From Streptomyces sp. V1I1 (GTDB lineage: Bacteria > Actinomycetota > Actinomycetes > Streptomycetales > Streptomycetaceae): a stretch of 64,000 nucleotides of DNA. Positions 61,376 through 64,000 of this stretch are shown here, one piece after another; within the stretch, counting starts at the first letter, position 1; every line of letters starts with the position of its first letter. The translations under genes and the position numbers were made by a program. The notes under the pieces are model-generated. The model searched no databases, had not been told where the DNA came from, and worked only from the letters and a program-made list of their open reading frames with translations. The DNA is taken from positions 4,311,001-4,375,000 of the forward strand of contig NZ_JAUSZH010000001.1 in the NCBI RefSeq assembly GCF_030817355.1, read 5' to 3'.

Positions 61376-62680
61376 TCAGGCAGCGGGCTCCAGCTGCTCG
61401 GCCGGCTTGTGCGTGGCGACCACCCGCGACCTCGACACGAGCGAGGGCTGGTCCTGTACGGGAGTGAGCCGTCTGCCCAGCCGCAGCGCCAGCACGCTGA
61501 TGCCGAGCGAGAACAGCACGAACGTCACGATGTACGGACCGTGCAGCGCGGCCCCCATCGGGCCGCCCACGGCCGGACCGACCGCCAGCGCGAGCTGCTT
61601 GACCAGGGCGAAAGCGGAGTTGTACTGCCCGACCATCGCCTCCGGCGCCAGATCGGCGACAAGCGGCGCGACGGTCGGCGACAGCATCGCCTCACCGAGC
61701 CCGAAGAGCCCGTACGCGGAGACGAACGCGGCGGTCGCCATCGCCTGGCTGCCGTGCCCGAGCCCTGCGTACCCCGCCGCGATCCACGCGACGGCCCAGA
61801 TCAGCCCGACGGCTGCGATCACCCGGCTGCGCCTGCGCCGCTCGACGAACTTCAGCACGACGAACTGCGCGACCACGATCACCGCGGTGTTGGCGGCCAG
61901 CGCCGTCCCGAGGGTCGCGGGCTCGATCCCGGCGGCCTCGGTCCCGTACGCGGCGAGCCCCGACTCGAACTGTCCGTAGCAGGCGAAGAAGAGGACAAAG
62001 CCCAGCACGCACAGCTGCACCATGGCCCGGTGCCCGAGCAGCGCGCGCATCCCGCCCTTGGCCTTGGCCTCGGTGTTCTCGGGCCGCGCCTCCTGCAGCG
62101 AGAGGGAACGCGGCAGCCGCACACTGATTGCGATCCCCGCGAGCACCAGGAACATCGCGGCCTCGATGCCGAACAGCAGGACGAAGCTGCCCGGCCGGCT
62201 CTCGTCGACGATGTGCCCGCCGATCAGCCCGCCGATGCCGAGCCCGAGGTTCTGCAGAAAGAACTGCGTGGCGAAGGCGCGGGTACGGGTCGAGGCCTCC
62301 GAGCTCCAGACGATCATCGTCGCGAGCGCGGGCTGCATCACGGCCGTACCGGCCCCGAGCAGCGCGGCCGACAGCACGACGGCCGGCACACTCCCCGCGA
62401 GCCCCATCGACGCCGCGCCGACGGACGCGAGCACGGCAGCCCCCACCAGCACGGGCAGCGGCCCGCGCCGGTCGATGACCCGCCCGGTGAAGGGGAGGGC
62501 GACGAGTGCGGCCATCGCGAAGACGGCGAGGACGGCACCGGCCGTCGTCGCGCCCAGGTCCCGCACCTGCGCCACATAGACGTAGAGATACGGAACGGTG
62601 AAGCCGAGTCCGAACGCGCTCAGCGCGTTCCCCGCCTGAATCCGGCGCATCGCTGCACCCGTCGCCCTGGTCACACTCAC
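61376..62680 (-). CDS. MFS transporter
   Basis: A 434-residue Major Facilitator Superfamily protein with twelve hydrophobic segments. Motif A-like GRVIDRRGPLPVLVGAAVLA lies between helices 2 and 3, and a second-half equivalent is KFVERRRRSRVIAAVGLIWA. The gene begins with GTG 62680 and is divergent from the MarR gene across an operator-like palindrome, as in many drug-efflux pairs. Substrate unknown; probably small hydrophobic compounds. Confidence 0.88.
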   Translation of the reverse strand: MSVTRATGAAMRRIQAGNALSAFGLGFTVPYLYVYVAQVRDLGATTAGAVLAVFAMAALVALPFTGRVIDRRGPLPVLVGAAVLASVGAASMGLAGSVPAVVLSAALLGAGTAVMQPALATMIVWSSEASTRTRAFATQFFLQNLGLGIGGLIGGHIVDESRPGSFVLLFGIEAAMFLVLAGIAISVRLPRSLSLQEARPENTEAKAKGGMRALLGHRAMVQLCVLGFVLFFACYGQFESGLAAYGTEAAGIEPATLGTALAANTAVIVVAQFVVLKFVERRRRSRVIAAVGLIWAVAWIAAGYAGLGHGSQAMATAAFVSAYGLFGLGEAMLSPTVAPLVADLAPEAMVGQYNSAFALVKQLALAVGPAVGGPMGAALHGPYIVTFVLFSLGISVLALRLGRRLTPVQDQPSLVSRSRVVATHKPAEQLEPAA

Positions 62681-62702
62681 CTGCCTTGAGGTCTTGAAGG
62701 AC

Positions 62703-62720
62703 TGAAGTCTGAAGACTTCA
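62703..62720. promoter_or_regulatory. Palindromic operator candidate for the MarR regulator
   Basis: tgaagtct ga agacttca (perfect 8-base arms) in the MFS/MarR divergent gap, with further related words cttgaagga and gaacttta on either side. Palindromes of this size are the usual MarR binding sites. Confidence 0.6.
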
Positions 62721-62795
62721 AAACTAAAGTTCGAACCTCAACAGTACACAGTGAAGGACTTCAACGCCAACGCACTCCATGCGATACTTCGGCGC

Positions 62796-63380
62796 ATGCC
62801 AACCGAGAGCCCCGAGGGCCCCGAGTCGCCCGGCAGCCCCGGCCCCGGCCTGCAGGAGCCGAGCCTCGACGAACAGATCGCCGCCTATCAGCGAGAGTTC
62901 GGCGACCTGGACCCCCAGGTCGAAAAGGTCGTCTCGGCCCTGGGCCGCCTCAACCGCCGGATGAACGTCGCATACGGCCGCCAGGTCGCCGAGCTCGGCA
63001 TCAGCAACGCCGAGTGGGAGGTCCTGAAGAGCCTGGTGCTCGCGGGGGCCCCGTACCGGATGGGCCCGGGCGAACTCGCAAAGCGCCTCGGCCTCACCCC
63101 GGCCGCGATGACCCACCGCATCGACCGCATGGCGAACGAGGGCCTGGTCACCCGCGACCGCGACGAGACCAACCGGGTGCGGGTCATCGTGGAACTGACG
63201 GACGAGGGCCGTACGAAGTGGCTCGAGGCGATGCGCATGGCCACGAACTTCGAGGAGGACTTGCTCCAGGACCTCTCGTCGGACGAACGGGCCTTGCTCG
63301 GTGAGCTCCTGATCCGCGTCCTGCGCCGCGTGGAACACGCCCAGCCGGACGCCGGCGGCAGGCTCACCGACCTGGACTAG
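62796..63380 (+). CDS. MarR-family regulator
   Basis: A 194-residue winged-helix protein. Start ATG 62796 (MPTESPEGPESPG). The DNA-binding part is WEVLKSLVLAGAPYRMGPGE, then LAKRLGLTPAAMTHRIDRMA, then NEGLVTRDRDETNRVRVIVE (wing). Helices at both ends form the dimer interface. An acidic, Pro-rich 25-residue lead precedes the domain. It is divergently placed to the MFS gene and probably represses it and itself through the palindrome between them. A longer frame from 62751 was rejected because the gap then shrinks over the operator. Confidence 0.88.
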   Translation: MPTESPEGPESPGSPGPGLQEPSLDEQIAAYQREFGDLDPQVEKVVSALGRLNRRMNVAYGRQVAELGISNAEWEVLKSLVLAGAPYRMGPGELAKRLGLTPAAMTHRIDRMANEGLVTRDRDETNRVRVIVELTDEGRTKWLEAMRMATNFEEDLLQDLSSDERALLGELLIRVLRRVEHAQPDAGGRLTDLD

Positions 63381-63398
63381 GACCCCGGTGGGGCGGAG

Positions 63399-63427
63399 TT
63401 GACACACCCTTCACCCGTACGTAAGGT
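63399..63427 (+). promoter_or_regulatory. Vegetative-type promoter, probably rrn P1
   Basis: ttgaca (63399-63404), a 17-base spacer and taaggt (63422-63427): a strong HrdB-type promoter between the MarR gene and the rRNA leader. Confidence 0.65.
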
Positions 63428-63580
63428 TCTTCGAGTTGTCACGGAGCCGGAACAGTTCCGCGACAGCCACTCCCGCCGCGAATGCGGCAACCAACTCAGC
63501 ACGATCTCCCAGCCGGGATGAATTTCGGCATGCCGTAATTCATTTTGAAGACTCGATTATGAGTCGCCCGGGAAATCCGC

Positions 63581-63745
63581 TAGAGTTTGGACGTCGGAAC
63601 GGCCCAACAGCCGGAAAGGCAACCCGAGTTCGACCGGGAATCAGACCCGAAAGGATCTGATAGAGTCGGCACCGCCGGAAAGCCGAAAGGCCGGAAAGCG
63701 AGCCCCTTCTGACGGGGAATCGGACACGAAAGAGTCTGATAGAGT
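63581..63745 (+). promoter_or_regulatory. Tandem rrn promoters
   Basis: Three tagagt hexamers at 63581, 63661 and 63740. The last two sit in repeated units reading gggaatcagac...ctgatagagtcgg about 79 bases apart. This is the usual layout of multiple promoters ahead of Streptomyces rRNA operons; -35 matches are weak. Confidence 0.6.
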
Positions 63746-63819
63746 CGGAAACGCAAGACCGAAGGGAAGCGCCCGGAGGAAAGCCTCAGAAAATGTTCTG
63801 CGGTGAGTACGAAGGAAGC

Positions 63820-64000
63820 GTCCGTTCCTTGAGAACTCAACAGCGTGCCAAAAGTCAACGCCAGATATGTTGATACCCCGTCCATCTTCGGATGGTCGTG
63901 GTTCCTTTGAAGTCCTACTGGCCCATGTGGCGGGTAGGCATTTACACAGCGAGGATGCTGTGGACGGCAGGCCTTATTCCGGTCTGACCGTTCCGCTCTC
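63820..64000 (+). other. Leader of a ribosomal RNA operon
   Basis: The sequence ccttgagaactcaacagcgt and the following gtgccaaaagtcaacgccag are the usual transcribed leader upstream of 16S in Streptomyces, with processing and antitermination elements. The 16S gene itself is outside the window. Confidence 0.75.

Overview
The window is high-GC actinobacterial DNA, almost certainly a Streptomyces chromosome. Support comes from strong third-position GC codon use, frequent GTG/TTG starts, the tRNA types, a c-di-AMP (ydaO-type) riboswitch ahead of an M23 peptidase, an LAxTG sorting signal, and many SpoIIE-type phosphatases. From memory, the order at both ends resembles the S. coelicolor SCO4092-SCO4122 neighbourhood (hrpA ... 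DEAD-box helicase ... M23 peptidase, PrsW, TrmB, sporulation regulator, ECF fusion, NDH-2, MFS/MarR). This was not checked against a database.

Layout. 1-12.9 kb is core-like: 5' part of hrpA, a tRNA-Glu/Asp/Phe cluster with a decayed tandem copy, a metallophosphoesterase, two overlapping fluoride-channel genes, a lipoprotein, a DEAD-box helicase with an internally repeated tail, and two neighbouring FG-GAP repeat genes that each carry a 1-base frameshift. 12.9-33.2 kb is accessory. It begins at tRNA-Lys, whose 3' end is repeated as a 66-bp direct repeat at 23.7 kb. Similar small genes lie beyond both copies, so two related integrative elements seem to have accumulated at one attachment site. 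The first carries a resolvase-like protein, an XRE/HD pair, a truncated aminotransferase, a PssA-like enzyme and, most interestingly, a minus-strand operon at 17.9-22.9 kb. That operon encodes a LuxR regulator, a small secreted Lys/Gly-rich peptide, a DUF5819 protein, an HTTM membrane protein, a serine hydrolase, a small membrane protein and a flavoprotein. It looks like an SDP-type (SdpA/SdpB/SdpC) antimicrobial peptide locus. The second carries gene remnants (resolvase, FtsK-like tail, GH64 glucanase), a sortase-anchored protein with a restriction-endonuclease-like segment, a possible immunity protein and an LGFP-repeat protein. An integrase remnant near 33.0 kb may mark the far side.

33.2-42.6 kb holds signalling and stress-type genes (GAF-ANTAR pair, STAS protein, DUF1206, DUF5994 paralogues, DGPF/ECF42 pair), a decayed surface protein and initiator tRNA-fMet. 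42.8-63.4 kb is again core-like: a PP2C phosphatase, riboswitch plus M23 peptidase, aldo/keto reductase preceded by 17-bp tandem repeats, PrsW, TrmB, L-2-hydroxyglutarate oxidase, sporulation-type XRE regulator, an asparagine-synthase-like protein with an altered PP-loop, a sigma factor fused to a membrane and NPCBM domain, TetR, NDH-2, PAS-PP2C phosphatase, and a divergent MFS/MarR pair. The last 600 bases are tandem promoters and the leader of a ribosomal RNA operon whose 16S gene lies outside the window.
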